Part shown: positions 21,919-34,727 of the stretch, piece by piece
How the letters are laid out: each line of letters begins with the position of its first letter
How positions within the stretch are numbered: the stretch's first letter is position 1
Source of the DNA: Penium margaritaceum
Lineage: Eukaryota > Streptophyta > Zygnematophyceae > Desmidiales > Peniaceae
Reading direction: 5' to 3'
Length of the DNA stretch: 64,000 nucleotides
Assembly (NCBI GenBank): GCA_023375785.1
Contig: SZWC01009484.1
Coordinates: 35,078 to 99,077 of the forward strand
Translations under genes and position numbers: made by a program
Notes under the pieces: generated by a model
What the model was told of the DNA's origin: nothing
Database searches by the model: none
The model's input: only the letters and a program-made list of their open reading frames with translations

Positions 21919-23522
21919 ATGACAATCTCCGTGACGCTCACTCTTGAGCAGGTCAACGATGGGATGTCAAAGTTCATGGATTTTGGTTTTTCGTTGTGGA
22001 AATGGCAGTTCGAGATTGTCATGAGGGTACATGGCTACTTGAAGATCTTTTTTGAAGAAGACGTTTAACCCCCCAAAACAGATGCTGGATATGAAGAGTA
22101 GACTGTCAAAAATACCATGAAACTTGCGATTCTTGTGACATCAGTGCATGAGTCGCAACATATAAACCTCCAAGGTATCACGCATTGATCAAAGGCTTAT
22201 TAAAAGCTTGCACAAGTACACCAATCAACAGCTCTTGCAAATCACCTTTTCATCCTTCAAAAGCTGATTTCGATGTGGGTTAACGAGGGAGAGGATCTTC
22301 CTCATGGTGCTACTTGATTTCAATTCCGGACTTCTTGTTGCAGTTTGAATGACTACTCCAACAAGTGACCCAAATGGACTTGGCAATCACCACCAACCTG
22401 TAGGCTAGGTCTTCCTCATGGCACTACCTAAAGCCTTGGATCCTTTGATCAACGTTTTTAGCGGTTGGAAGGAGGAGGATTTGACGTATGAGGGAGTGTC
22501 TGAGTATGTGCGCTATGAAGCCATGCGTGGCAGCAATAGTGAAGACAAAAATTTCATCCTATGCTGTACAATACGGTGGTCATGGCAAGAATTCCTCTTC
22601 TGCTTAGAATAGGAGCGGAAGAGGTAACAGTGGAGGAAAAGGCAATGGTGGCGGTAGAAAGAGTTCAGAGCATCCTGGGAAATGCCATAACTGCTCAAAG
22701 CCTAGGAATTGGGCATGAGAGTGCAGGGATCCTAAGAAGGAAGACGGAGATCAGGGTGGTAGATATAAGGGCAAAAGAAAGGGTAAGAACGGCGACAACA
22801 AGTATTTTTTTACCTTCATTGATAAAAGAGTCGCAAGACATAGGTCTTCTTCCTCAAGACAAAGGGAGAGGTCAAGGAGAAGCTACAAGAGTTCGTCGCG
22901 ATGGTAGATCAACAAGCAAGAACGTCAAGGTACTAGGCACTGACAACGGTGGTGAATAGGAGACCTGGAAAGGTTGGTTGAGCCGACACGTCATTAACCA
23001 CCAGATCACCACGCCTTACACCCCCCTGAGTAATGGCGTTGCCGAACGAATGAACCAGACTATCCCCGGCATGACACGAAGCATGCTCTTCAACGCCAAA
23101 CTCCCATCTTGCTTCTCGATACAAGGTTCAAGAAGTTCTTGCTATCTTGTGAATCTCACTTTGGCAGCCACGCTTGGAAGATGTGATAAGAAGCAGTAAG
23201 AGAAGTAGTCTAGGATGCCAAAGGAGGCTATATCAGGCAAGAAGCCACATGCCTTACACTTGAGAGTCTTTGGCTATGTTATCTAGACAAAGGTTCAAGC
23301 AAGAGAAGCAAGTAGCAAGCTAGATGCACGCGCTGGCAGGTGTGTAATGGTCGGATACTACATTGGACACAAGGTATATAGGCTGTAGGACCAAGCAGCT
23401 CGAAAGCTCATTAGAAGTCAAGATTTTTAGTCTGATGAAAAGAAGCTTGGCAACCGAGAGTTGATGGACCCTTCCCATGCACCCAAATCAGGGGAGTGGG
23501 TTGTGTTGCTCAAGCCCGGGAA
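21919..23522 (+). pseudogene. C1 gag to integrase (broken)
   Basis: A second C gag start (MTISVTLTLEQVNDGMSK) at 21919 is followed by many stops. Gag C-terminal sequence is seen near 22430-22600, decayed zinc-knuckle sequence near 22680-22800 and an integrase remnant from about 22800: TDNGGE near 22939 (second Asp) and NGVAERMNQ near 23032 (Glu). The following linker (KKPHALHLRVFGYV near 23240) ends at 23522, where A5 interrupts it. Reading resumes at 30562. Confidence 0.82.
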
Positions 23523-24273
23523 TGTTGGCAAATGAGCCATTCAGCTCAGTTTCAGGTCCATTGGAGCAAGTTCCAGTAAAGTACCAGATGCCTACTTCGA
23601 TCTTCAATCCTAATTCACCATTGGAAGGATCAGGTGGCAAAATGTATACGGTCCAAGTTTGAAGCCGATCTAACAGTCGGATTGGGAGATATGAATTTTT
23701 GAAGTTTTTGGAGTCATCGACCGTCGAAATCCGGGTGATGGCTCCATGCCTGAGTGATGGGCGATGGCTCCATGCCTGAGCCTAAGAAAATAGAAAGGCA
23801 AGAGGTCCAGGGCCAAGACCTGATGGGAGAAATATCCAAAAGGTCCTTGGTCTTAGGATTGCCTTGTCAGAGCGTGCTGACTAGGAAAAAGATACCTCTT
23901 CTTACCTTTTAGATGGGGTGAGATCCTTGTGTCCTAGCCATGGACACATGGCGATTCTCCATGAGATTCTGGGTTATGTGACCACTGGGAGTGTGCCATG
24001 AGAGCATTTTCTAGGTCTCTAGGTCGTGTATGAGTGGTCAGCCTGATTGCTAGGCTGATTTCCTCCCTTGTGTGAGATTATGGACTCTAGTGTGTGAGCC
24101 TTAGCCTCCATGGCTAAGTGGTGTGGCTTTAGAGATGGCTGACTTGCCCAAGCTCTAGCTCTATATGTACTCCATCATTTTGAGTGATTCAACAACCATT
24201 CTTAAGCACAAGTGATGCCCTTCCAGTCCCACATGTACGCTGCTCCAAGGCTCTCTCTCCTCCAGTTTCAACA
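23523..24273 (+). repeat. A5 5' LTR
   Basis: Starts TGTTGGCAAATG, ends TTTCAACA. A short tandem copy near 23735-23775 (gatggctccatgcctgag repeated) accounts for its extra length. Confidence 0.92.
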
Positions 24274-24275
24274 CT

Positions 24276-24288
24276 TGGTATCAGAGCC
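24276..24288 (+). other. A5 primer binding site
   Basis: TGGTATCAGAGCC, initiator tRNA-Met type, two bases after the LTR. Confidence 0.92.
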
Positions 24289-24920
24289 ATATTCTGCCAC
24301 TTTCAGCCAGTACAGGCCGTCACTTTGAGAGTGATGGGTTGAAGTGAAACCTTCATTGAATTTGATGATCGACCATTGGATCCGCAAATTGAAAAGACAA
24401 GATTAATAACAAGTCCAAAATCGCAAAGATCGAATTGTCGGATTGAGAGTTATGCTCAAAATGAGGTCTGCCAGGACTACACTCTTCTTTCTTAGTAAGA
24501 CTGTCGCCTTGTGATGACCATAACTCTCTCGTTTCTTTGTCAAATTTAAACAGTAGCAAATACAAATTGAAATATTATTCCTGAGAGTTTTATTTGTGAA
24601 AAAGTTTTTGCATTCCATTGGCACGTGTGGGAGAAACGCCGTTTACAAGCTTGCTAGTGTGAGCTGGAGTAGGAGTAGAAGCATACCCTGTTTTCAAGAG
24701 GGTATATCTTTCAAAATCCCCAGTTGATGACCCTATTTTATGAGTCGATCTAAAAGGTTTTGAGCTGAAGTTTATAGTGGTGCACCCAGTTTTTCAAAAT
24801 TCCAAGTATGCTATCCTCTACAGTCCATTTGCTATAAGATAGATTTCTCACAGAAGTAGTAGTAGAAGCAATGGTAGCGCTGCCACTGAAGGGCAGCACG
24901 GAGCATCACCAAGACTCACA

Positions 24921-25830
24921 ATGGCAATAGCAGGCATGGTATCAGCACTCCAGTCCTTGGAGAGGCTGAAAGGATGCGCCTACTTCATGTTTTGGAAGAT
25001 CTGTACCCGTCTCCTTTTGGAGGAGAGGGGCTTATAGGAGGTGGTGAGGGGCGACGAGCGCACTCTGCCTACATACGCAAAAGGTGTCACCGCAGAAGAG
25101 GTGGTGGCGGGGAAGACACCGTACAAAGGTGCAGCAGATGCAAGTTCATCTACAACTGCAACAACGGCATCTGATGATTGGAAGAAGAAGGACAGAGAAG
25201 CCTATAGGGTGCTTCTCTACACCATCTCCAACCCGCACCTTCTGTACGTTGGTGACAAGGCTACTGCAAAAGAGGGGTGGGACACGTTCTGCAAGAAGTA
25301 TGAGAGCAAGGATCATGCATTCCTCGTGCTTTTCAAGGAGAATATGATACCATTGAAAATGCAGGGTGACAAAACGATGGAGGCGTACTTGGACAGGGCA
25401 AAAGAGCTGGCAAAGCAGCTAAATGTGGCAGGCAACCCTGTGGAAAACACGCGGTTTATCCTCCTCTTGCTGAGGGGACTCACAACGAGCTTTGACACAA
25501 TACAAGAGACGTTGGAGTGCCAGTCCACTCTCGACCCTGACTTCATGTGCAAGCACCTAGTGTAGGTGGAACTGCGTCGCAATGTAGCAAAGTGCAATGG
25601 CGGTAGAAGCAGCAGTGAAGCAGCTTTTATGGGGTCACGCAACCAGCAACAGCATCATTCAGTACAGCAAACACGTAAGAAGAAAGGCAACTGCCACTAT
25701 TGCCAAAAAGAGTGGCACTACAAGAAAGATTGCTTCAATTTCAAGAGGGACCAGAAGCAGCAGCAGCAACAGTAGCAGCAGTCACAACAACGTCAGTAGT
25801 AGCAGCAGCAGCACAACCAGACCAGCGTGT
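24921..25830 (+). pseudogene. A5 gag (broken)
   Basis: ATG at 24921 (MAIAGMVSALQSLERL). A stop at 25035-25037 replaces Trp, then a 174-codon frame holds most of the capsid (25041-25565). The next stop is TAG for CAG. The zinc knuckle is complete: CHYCQKEWHYKKDC at about 25691-25732. The glutamine tract (25756-25820) has several TAG codons among CAGs. Confidence 0.9.
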
Positions 25831-28323
25831 GCCATTTTGGCAACCTGAACGTCGAGAAAGAGGTGTGCAACTGCCTCTTCATGGCGAAGTCTCACATGTC
25901 GGAGAAGGAGAAGGCGGATGTGGCGTGGTACAAGGACTCTGGGTGTACCAAGAGCCTGACACACCACAAGGAATGGTTTACGCAGCTGCTCTCCATTTCC
26001 CCACGTTCGATTCCTTTGGATGAAGATCGGGTAGTGTATGCTGAGGGGATTGGGATTGTGGAGATATGGTTGGCGACCTTGCGTGGCATTGAAGTGGGAG
26101 TGTTCCATGGCGTACTATATGTGCCTGGTGCTGCGTTCAACCTTCACTCAGTGTCCTTTCTGACCAACACAGGACTACGCATTGTCTTTGGCGACGATTA
26201 TATCTACAGCCTCGATAAGGAAACGGGACAGGAGTTGGCTAGGTTGGTGAAGAAAGGCGACATGTACCGCCTATTGGGGACGACCAAGATCTCGCGCGAG
26301 CAGAGTCTTGTAGCAGTGGTACAGGCAACAGATGGCAAAATCTGCCATGCGCGATACGGCCACATTGGCATGCGTTCTTTGTAGCAATTTCAAACAAAGC
26401 AGATGGTGTGTGACTTTGCTATTCTATCTAACTTTGAGTAACAAATATTCATCGGCTGTTTGGAGGGGAAGAAGCATCGCGAAGCGTTTTCTAGAGTAGG
26501 GGAGCGCGCAAAGGAGGTGCTGGAGCTGGTCTACCTAGATTTGTGTGGCCCGATGAAGACCCAAAGCTTTGGAGGCTCTAGGTGTTTTCTCACCTTCATT
26601 GATAACTTCAGCCGTTACACAGTTGTGTACTTCCTTTCCTCCAAGGACGTGTGCTTTGATAGTTTCAAGGAGTTCAAGGCCATGGTGGAAAACTAGACCG
26701 GCAAGAGAATCAAGGCACTACGCAGCGACCGCGGTGGAGAGTACCTGAGCAAGGACTTCCAGAACTACCTCATAGTAGTAGGCATCAAGGCGCAGCGCAC
26801 CGCACCATACTCACCATACGAGAATGGCGTAGCAGAACGCGCCAACCATAGCATCATTGAGTCAGTGCGCTCCATGCTGCATGCTGCTCGGCTCACCTAC
26901 GACTTTTGGACGGAAGCACTGAGCACTGCGGTGTACATCAAATACCGCAGTCCAACCAAGACCCTGGAGCAGATGACGTCATACGAGGCGTGATTGGGCA
27001 AGAAGCCGATCGTGGATCATCTTCGCGCGTTTGGCAGCTTGGCGCACATGCACGTGGCAAAAGATAAACGGCAAAACTCGGACGTGAAGAGTGCACAGAC
27101 TGACGATTGGCTTGGACGTGGCAAGCAAAGCGTATCGCGACTACGAGAGGGATACAGGCCATTTCATCATCTCCAGGGATGTGGTCTTCAACGAGAGCAA
27201 CGTCATCAGCACCAATATCATCTACGCAGAGGTAGCAAAACTAGCAGCTGATGAAGTAGTAAGATCACACATTCTCCCTGATCCTGTCTCTCCTGATCCT
27301 TCTTCTATTGTGAATGTGAGGGAATCCCTCTATTCTCCCATGTCTAATGCAGCATATACAATGGCCTCATCGAAAGAAGCAGAGGAAGAAGATACACCAC
27401 CATCAGCAGTTGTATCGGCACCACCGTACCAGCCGCCTGCTAACGCTCTAGCACCAGGTCGTAGGTACTCTCTCAGGATTCACTACAAACCTGGTGAGCG
27501 TGGGCATTTGTGGATGCTCCAGAAACCAGACCAAATGAATATCACAGTTGCAGCAGACTCTGATGAGCCGATGTTGTACAAGGAGGCCATGGCGGTACCA
27601 GATGCAGCAAATTGGGCACAAGCAATACAGCAAGAGATATAATCAAAGCTCGACAACGGTACGTGGGAGATGATTGAGCGTCCACGTGGACGTGAGATGA
27701 TCAAGTGCAAGTGGGTGTTCAAGAAGAAGCGAGGAGGAGATGGCAACCGAGAAAAGTACAAGGGAAGGCCGGTCGCCAAGGGCTACTTGCAGCAAGAAGG
27801 CATCGACTACACAGAAACCTTTCCTCCTATTGCAAAGTTTGCTTCTACGCGTACGCTCCTTTCCTATGGAGCAGCAGAGGACTTTGAGATCCACCACACG
27901 GACGTCAAATCGGCATTCCTGAACAGTGACTTGGAAAAGGAGATTTACATGGAGCAGATGGAGGGTTCGTCATGGATGGCCAGGAGCACCTGGTTTGTAA
28001 GCTGTAGAAGTCCCTGTACGGCCTCAAGCAAACGTTGCGTGCTTGGAACCAAAAATTGGATGCGGCGTTGCAGTACATGGGGTTTGAGCGCAGCAAGTGT
28101 GACTACTATGTTTATCGCTGGCAGCATGGTCATGAGGTGCTCATCATCATCAGCATATCTACACTCCAGGAGTTCAAGGAAGCCATGCAACAGCACTTCT
28201 CGATGTGTGATCTCGAGGAGGCATCATACTTCCTTCTATGTAGATCACGCGTGACCGAAAATCACGCTCTCTCTTACTACAGCAGAGCCGCTATATCAAG
28301 GATGTGTTGCAACGGTTCGGCAT
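25831..28323 (+). pseudogene. A5 pol, part 1 (protease, integrase, RT)
   Basis: Protease keeps Asp-Ser-Gly at 25935-25943. Integrase keeps all three acidic residues (YLDLCGPM, RSDRGGEY, NGVAERANH) but has stops near 26382, 26438 and 26694. A frameshift lies near 27105. RT (about 27660-28320) has lost roughly 36 bp at 28151, which removes the catalytic YVDD loop: LIII is followed directly by STLQEF. The reading is then interrupted by the solo LTR at 28324. Confidence 0.92.
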
Positions 28324-29061
28324 TGTTGGATCTGGAGGAGAGAGGGAGCCTTGGAGCAGCGAGCATGTGTGATTGGAAGGGCATCACTTGTGCTGAAGAA
28401 TGGTTGTTCAATCACTCAATATTATGGAGTACATATAAAGCTAGAGCTTGGGCAAGTCAGCCCTCTCACAAGCCACACCACTTAGCCATGGAGGCTAAGG
28501 CTCACACTCTAGAGTCCATAATCTCAAAGAAGGGAGGAAATCAGCCTAGCAATCAGGCTCACCACTCACTCACGACCTAGAGAGCTAGAGAATGCTCTCA
28601 TGGCACACTCCTAGTAGTCACATAACCCACAAACCCATGGAGAATCGCCATGTGTCTATGGCTAGCACACAAGGATCTCACCTCACCTAAAAAGTAAGAA
28701 GAGGTACCTTTATCCTAGTCAGCACACTCTGACAAGGCAATCCTAAGACCTAGGACCTTTTTGGATATTTCTCCCATCAGGTCTTGGCCCTGGACCTCTT
28801 GCCTTTTTCTTTTCTTAGGCTAAGGCATGGAGCCATCGCCCATGGTCACCCGGATATCGACGGTCGATGACCCTGGAAACTACGAAAATTCATATCTCCT
28901 AATCCGACCGTTGGATCGGCCTCAAACTTGGACCGCAGACATTTTGCCACCTGATCTTTCCTATGGTGAAGTCAGATTGACAATCGGAGCAGGCATCTGG
29001 TACTTTCCTGGAACTTGCTCCTGTGGACCTGAAACTGAGCCGGATGTTTCCTTTCCCAACA
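28324..29061 (-). repeat. Family A solo LTR, inverted, inside A5
   Basis: 738 bp on the minus strand with both ends intact (TGTTGGGAAAGG and the mutated end ATCCAACA). It is flanked by perfect 5 bp duplications ggcat (28319-28323 and 29062-29066). No internal sequence remains, so the element was reduced by LTR-LTR recombination. Confidence 0.96.
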
Positions 29062-29804
29062 GGCATGGCAAGGACCAAACCCATCAGCACGCCGCTAGAG
29101 ACGCGGCAGTATCTCGTGAGCTTCAATGGAGGAGGAGATGTAGTTGAGCGGCAGAAGTACCAGAGCACCGTCGGCAACCTCATGTACCTGATGGTTACAA
29201 CGAGGCCGGACCTCGCACAGGCTGTTAGCGATGTGAGCGAGCACATGGCCAATCCCGCACCTGAGCACAAGAAGGCAGTGAAGTAGATCTTCCGCTATCT
29301 TGCTAAAACCATTTATATCGGCATCACCTACAATGGCAACGACAACATCATCATCGGCTACACAGACGCGGATTGGGCTTTAAACCTTGAGGACCTCTAG
29401 ACATGACTTCCTCATGTATGGTGGGACCATCAGTTGGTGTAGCAAGCGATAGGTGGTCGTGGCCACCTCAAACACGGAAACAGTGTATGTCTCTCTCAGC
29501 TTTGGAGGCAAGGAAGCAGTTTTGCTTCAGCGTCTCATGGCAAAGATGAGTGGGACTACAGCACCTCCACTTCCTATGCGCGTCGACAACCAGAGCATAA
29601 TCGCACTCGCCAAGAATCCTGAGCACCATTCACGTACCAAGCACATTGACAACATATATAACTTCATCAGGCACATGGTGCAGGAGGGTGCTATCAAGCT
29701 GGAGTTTACTCTAACCACCAAGCAAGTCCCTGATTTTTGCACCAAGCCAGTGACCCGTGAGAAGTAGTAGTTCTGCATGAAGGCATGGTGACTGGGTCCA
29801 ATCT
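29062..29804 (+). pseudogene. A5 pol, part 2 (end of RT, RNase H)
   Basis: Continues directly from 28323 after one copy of the duplication. RNase H blocks are visible (YTDADWA, ETVYVSLS for TEAEY, VDNQSIIALAKN). A small deletion after NLEDL, and stops near 29284, 29398 and 29765, break it. It ends before the 3' LTR. Confidence 0.9.
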
Positions 29805-29825
29805 GACTGCAGCAAAGTTGGAGAT

Positions 29826-30561
29826 TGTTGGAAAAGGAGTCATCCGGCTCTGTTTCAGGTCCACAAAAGCAAGTTCCAGGAAAGTACCAGATTCGTACTT
29901 CGATTATCGATCCAATTTCACCATTAGTAAGATCACGTGGCAAAATGTCTATAGTCCAAGTTTGAGGCTCATCCAACGGTCAGATTGGGAGATATGAATT
30001 TTCAACGTTTTCAAGGTCATCGACCGCTGATATCCAGTTGACCATGGGCGATGGCTCCATGCCTTAGCCTGAGAAAAGAAAAAGGCAATAGGTCCAGGAT
30101 GAATACCTGATGGGAGAAATATCCAAAAAGGTCCTAGATTCTTGGATTTCCTTGTCAGAGTGTGCTGACTAGGAAAAAGGTACCTCCCTTTACTTTTTAG
30201 GTGAGGTGAGATCCGTGTGTAATAGGCATGGACACATGGCAATTCTCCATGGCATTGTGGGTTATGTGACCACTAGGAGTGCCATGAGAGCATTTTCTAG
30301 CTCTCTAGGTCGTGGGTGAGTGGTCAGCCTGTTTGCTAGGCTGATTTCCTCCCTTGCGTGAGATTATGGAGTCTAGTGTATGACTTTTCACCTCCATAGC
30401 TAAGTGGTATCGCTTGTGAGAGGGCTGACTTTCCCAAGCTCTAGCTGTATATGTACTCCATTATATTGAGTGATTCAACAACCATTCTTGAGCACAAGTG
30501 ATGCCCTTCCAGTCCTATATGCTCGCTGCTCCAAGGCTCACTCTCTCCTCCGTTTTCAACA
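29826..30561 (+). repeat. A5 3' LTR
   Basis: 736 bp, TGTTGGAAAAGG to TTTCAACA. Family C linker resumes at 30562. Confidence 0.93.
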
Positions 30562-32472
30562 GGTAATCACATACTTGAGAACTGGCAGATGGTGCTGGTG
30601 AACGATGGTGGTACAAGGAGAGTGGTTGTAGAAACACACACTACGACGAACTCTAACTCTGAGTTTGATTCGTTTCAGACCGTAGCTGTTCCTCAAACAA
30701 CGCATTATTGGCAGCGCAAGAGCAAGAGAAGCAACTAAGCCTTGAAGTATCACTAGTAATTCTTCGGCGTAGTATACGCCAGAAGAAACCTCTGTCCAAG
30801 TACGATGCTGAGAATTCGGAATGGACCGGACTCAGCTGGTCATGCTTGGCTCAAGGAGAGCCTGTGACCGTAACAGAGGCGATGATCATGCCAGATGCGG
30901 CCAAATGAAAGGAGGCACTGGATAGCAAACTCGTACCCATTGAAGAGAACAGAATATGGGTTCTGGTCGATAGGCTCCCTAATGTTCACATGGGAAGATC
31001 AAATTGGGTACACCGGAAAACGTTCAAGTAGGATGGTACTATCGACAAGTACAAGGCAAGAGTTCTGGCGAAGGGATTTTCCAAGCGTGCAAGCTTAGAG
31101 TACGGGGAGACCTTTGTGCCTGTCATCACCTTTGCCTCCATGAGATCCATGTTGGGCATCGCTACTACAAAAGATCTGGAAGTCCACAAGATGCACGTGA
31201 AGACAACTTTCCTCTACGAGAAGCTGGACAAAGAAGTGCTGATGGAAGTGCCCGAGGGAGTGAAAGCTCTAGAGGAAAAGATTTGAAAACTAGTCAAAGC
31301 ACTCTACGGGCTGAAAAAGGCCCCAAAGATGTGATACAAGGAGATGGACGGCTTCATGGCCGGGCTCACCTTCACGTATTGCCAGAATGACCCTAGTGTC
31401 TATGTGCAAGAGGATGAGCAAGGTTTGATGCTGGTTGTACTATATGTAGATAACCTGATCATCTGCTCGTCGTCGGTCGAGCTATTAAATAAGCTAAAGA
31501 CAGATCCGAGCAACAGGTTCAAGATGAAGGACATGGGTTTGCTCGAGTTCTACCTTGAGATAGCCGTCCACCGTAATCAAGCAGCACGTACCATCGAGCT
31601 AAACAAGACGCAGTACATCATCAGGTCATCAAGCGCTACAACCTGGTGGGCTACAAGCCCATCAATACACCCATGACAACAAAGATCAAGCTCTCCTTCT
31701 CCATGAGCCCCGACACAAAAGCAGAACAGCGTGAGATGGAGAACATTTTCTTCCATTCTATAGTTGACATTACATGTTTTCCATGATAGAAACACGTGCT
31801 GATGTTTGCTGTGCTGTGGGACGAGCGAGGAGGTTGGTGACCAATCCAGGGCCACACTATAGGAAAGTAGTCAAGCGCATCATGCGCTATCTATAGAAGA
31901 CCAGAGACATGGGACTCTAGTTTGGAGGCCAAGAAGGATATGACCTGTTCCCGCTGGTGTGCTGCACAAACACTGACATGGGAGGAAGAATCGATGACAG
32001 AAAGTCCACCTCGGGCTTTGTGTGCCTCTTGAACTGTGGTGTAGTTCATTAGGCAAGAAGAAAGCAAGACTGTGTCTCCTTTTCTACCACTGAGGCAGAG
32101 TACATCGCTCTCTAAGAAGCATGTAACGAAACACAATGGCTACACAGTTTGCTTGTCGAGATGAAAGTGCCACAAATAGAGGTAACACAAGTCCCCATTG
32201 ACAACAAATGTGCCATGAAAATGGCAAAGGATGATGTCATTTTCTTGTGGACCAAGCACATCGACATCAAGTACCATTACTCACGTGACCTGGTCGCAAA
32301 GGAGATCGTGGACCAAGAATACGTGGAGACAAGGAAGATGCTCACAGATTGCATGACAAAGGCGATGGACAGCGAATTGCACTCTGCAGGTACTCGAGGC
32401 ATCAGTATGGTCAACGTAGTGGCCGAAAACTGGGGCCAGGATTCCTGGAGAGAGAAGAGATCTAACAGCTAA
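30562..32472 (+). pseudogene. C1 pol, part 2 (linker, RT, RNase H)
   Basis: Resumes the integrase-RT linker cut at 23522. RT keeps LYVDNL at 31443-31454, where the second catalytic Asp is Asn. Stops and frameshifts precede it (for example near 30905, 31284 and 31332). RNase H is well preserved in its last part: a 107-codon frame 32149-32472 with VPIDNKCAMKMAKD and KHIDIKYHY. A purine tract (GCAAGGGAGAG) follows and leads into an LTR start at 32497. Confidence 0.88.
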
Positions 32473-32496
32473 TGGACAGAGGTGCAAGGGAGAGTT

Positions 32497-32566
32497 TGTT
32501 GACCTGATATGCTTTTTGTCCATGGCTGACATTTGGACAGGCACTGGATGGACTAGGCATGCATTA
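32497..32566 (+). repeat. C1 3' LTR, first 70 bp only
   Basis: TGTTGACCTGATATGC... begins the expected 3' LTR after the purine tract, but it switches at about 32566 into inverted LTR sequence. Confidence 0.8.
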
Positions 32567-33187
32567 TGTCCTTACCAGCTGGTGACTTTCGCACAAGGAG
32601 CGAACTCTTGGGGCTTAGACCAACCAATACTTGTTCATTGTCTGCCTCTGGTATATAAATATGTTATGAGTCTCAAAGTTAAGAACTGTACTCAATGGCA
32701 GGCAACTGACGCGTTCTCATAGTCCAAGTGCTAGCCTCTAGCCTAGGTGCGCAGTGGCTCCTTCGATGAGCCACTTTAGAGGCAATTTTGATTACGTCAT
32801 CCCCCTTGCCTACATGGCACTCCGTGTAACCGCTTAGTGGCACCAGCCACCAAGAAGAACCTTGGAATGCTCTAAGATGTCTCTCAGGACATTCGTGCCC
32901 CCTTTTTTGTCACAAAGAAAATTAGTCACTGGGCTGAGATTTGACCCAGTTACCTTTCATTCTAGAGAGTAAATCTAGAATGCCTATGCCACAAGGAGTT
33001 CTCTTAGGTAGTCTTTGCTGGCTATGCTATTCACTTTAGACCAAGGGGACTTGCTTCAAAAAAATAGTCCATGGCTTGTTTATCTGAACTAAACCTAGGG
33101 GATTTACTCTAAGAGAGTAGGACATGCGTAGTCCGTTGTTTTCCTTTCCAAATGTCACTGGTGGAAAATGAGCATATCAGGTCAACA
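32567..33187 (-). repeat. Inverted family C LTR
   Basis: About 621 bp, nearly a whole C LTR on the minus strand, lacking only its last ~30-40 bases. It ends GCATATCAGGTCAACA, the exact reverse complement of the 16 bases at 32497-32512. It includes the reversed tRNA-like module. The right flank is C2 gag. Confidence 0.85.
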
Positions 33188-34727
33188 GAGTCAATTCCGG
33201 ACTCCCTCTTCTCGTTTTAAGATAACTGTACCAAGTAATCCATATGGAAAGGGAAATCGATACCAACATGCAAGCCATGATTCTCCTTATGGTGCTTCTT
33301 GAAAGAAGGGATCCTTTTATCACCGTCTTTGGCAGTTGGAAACAGGAGGATTTGATGTATGAGGCATGAGGCAGTTTCTGTGTATGTGTGCAAGGAGGCC
33401 ATGAGTCGGAGCTGTAGTGAGGCGAATATTTCATCCTATTTTGCATGATATGGTGGTTGCGGCAATAACTTCTCTTCTGGTTAGAGTGGTAGCGCAAGCA
33501 GTGGCGATGGAGGAAAAGGTAATAATGGCGGAAGAAAGAATTCAAAGCGTCCTGGAAACTGTCATTATTGTGGCAAACCTGGACATTGGGTACAAGATTG
33601 CACAACTCCCAAGAAAGAAGACTGAGAACATAGTAGTAGATATGAGGGCAAAAGAAAGGATAAGGAGTTGACAAACATGATAGTAGAGAGCGTGCTGGCA
33701 GCCGAGTGAGCGGCACTCCTCAAACGTGGAGCCTACAGGCTCGACTCTTGCTGGAACCACTACTCTTCAAGGGAGAAGGATGGGTTCATACCTATTCAAG
33801 ACATTGAACGTCACTTCAGGTGTGCCGACGGTAGCCTTGTCCATGGACAAGGTGAGGGAGGTCAGTTGATCAATATCAAAACAAACGGTGCTGAAAAAGA
33901 CTTGAACCTGGAGAACGTTGTCTACATGTCCTCTTTTACGGCAAACCTCTTGTCACTGTCCAAAATCAGAGACGACGACATGACGATCGTGTTCACGGAG
34001 GAGGGGGCCGTGATTGTCAAGAACAAGGACATCAAGATCTCGTATCAGAAGAAGAGTCTTGTCGCACAAGTTTTAAGAGTTGATGGGATCTATGTGCTGC
34101 ACCAGACACCTTGAGAGTACAAATGAGGAATATGTGGGGGTAGAAGAGCTGAAGTCTCCAAAGCCCGGTGTTCCATCAGAGGCCGCCAACAGCACGAAGC
34201 GGTTCATGGGATGGAAGAGGCAACTCCAAGGATGAGGAAAAGTCCAAGAAGTTGTACGAGCCATGCCTCCAAGGCAAGGCAAAGAGAAAGTTCTTTGATA
34301 GTAATGGCCAATCTGCTGCAGCAATCTTAGACCTGATTCACTCCGATGTGTGCAGATCATTCCACACTCCCTCAAATGACGCCAGCAAGTATTTATTGAC
34401 CTTCATTGATGACCACAATCGCAAGATGTGGATGAACTCCCTCAAGACAAAAAGAGAGGGGAAGGAGAAGCTGCAAGAGATTATTGCGATGGTAGAGCGG
34501 TAGACAGACAAAAAGGTCAAGGCACTACGCACCAACAACCAAGTTGAGTACGAGGCGTGCATAGGCTGGTTGAGTCAACACAGCATCAACAAGTAGACCA
34601 CCACGTCGTACACCCCCAAAAGTAATGGCGTTGCCGAGCGGATGAACTAGAGTATCCTCTGCATGACACGAAGCATGCTCTTTGACGCCAAACTCGCACA
34701 TCGCTTCTGGGCTGAAGTTGCCCACAC
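33188..34727 (+). pseudogene. C2 part 1: gag C-terminus, protease region, integrase
   Basis: Starts inside gag. The knuckle is complete: CHYCGKPGHWVQDC at about 33560-33601. The protease region has an 83-codon open frame (33866-34114) with LENVVYMSSFTANLLSLSKI, but the Asp-Ser-Gly site is not clear (RLDSCWNHY). Integrase shows the first Asp (LIHSDVC) and Glu (NGVAERMN), while the second Asp is Asn (RTNNQVEYE). The reading ends at ...FWAEVAHT where D2 begins, and resumes at 47860. Confidence 0.85.

Larger units (their letters stand above)
23523..30561 (+). mobile_element. A5: full-length Copia element carrying an inverted solo LTR
   Basis: LTRs of 751 and 736 bp flank a complete set of domains. 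A5 inserted into C1, with flanks gggaa (23518-23522) and ggtaa (30562-30566), a 4-of-5 target duplication. C1 linker sequence is continuous across it. A family A solo LTR interrupts A5 at 28324-29061. All coding domains are present but broken. Confidence 0.93.

Noticed and set aside
34719-34727. D2 LTR end at TGCCCACAC instead of 34728
   Set aside because: C2 coding sequence reads AEVAHT through these bases, and TGAAAGG gives a better TG...CA terminus. The choice remains uncertain by about 9 bp.
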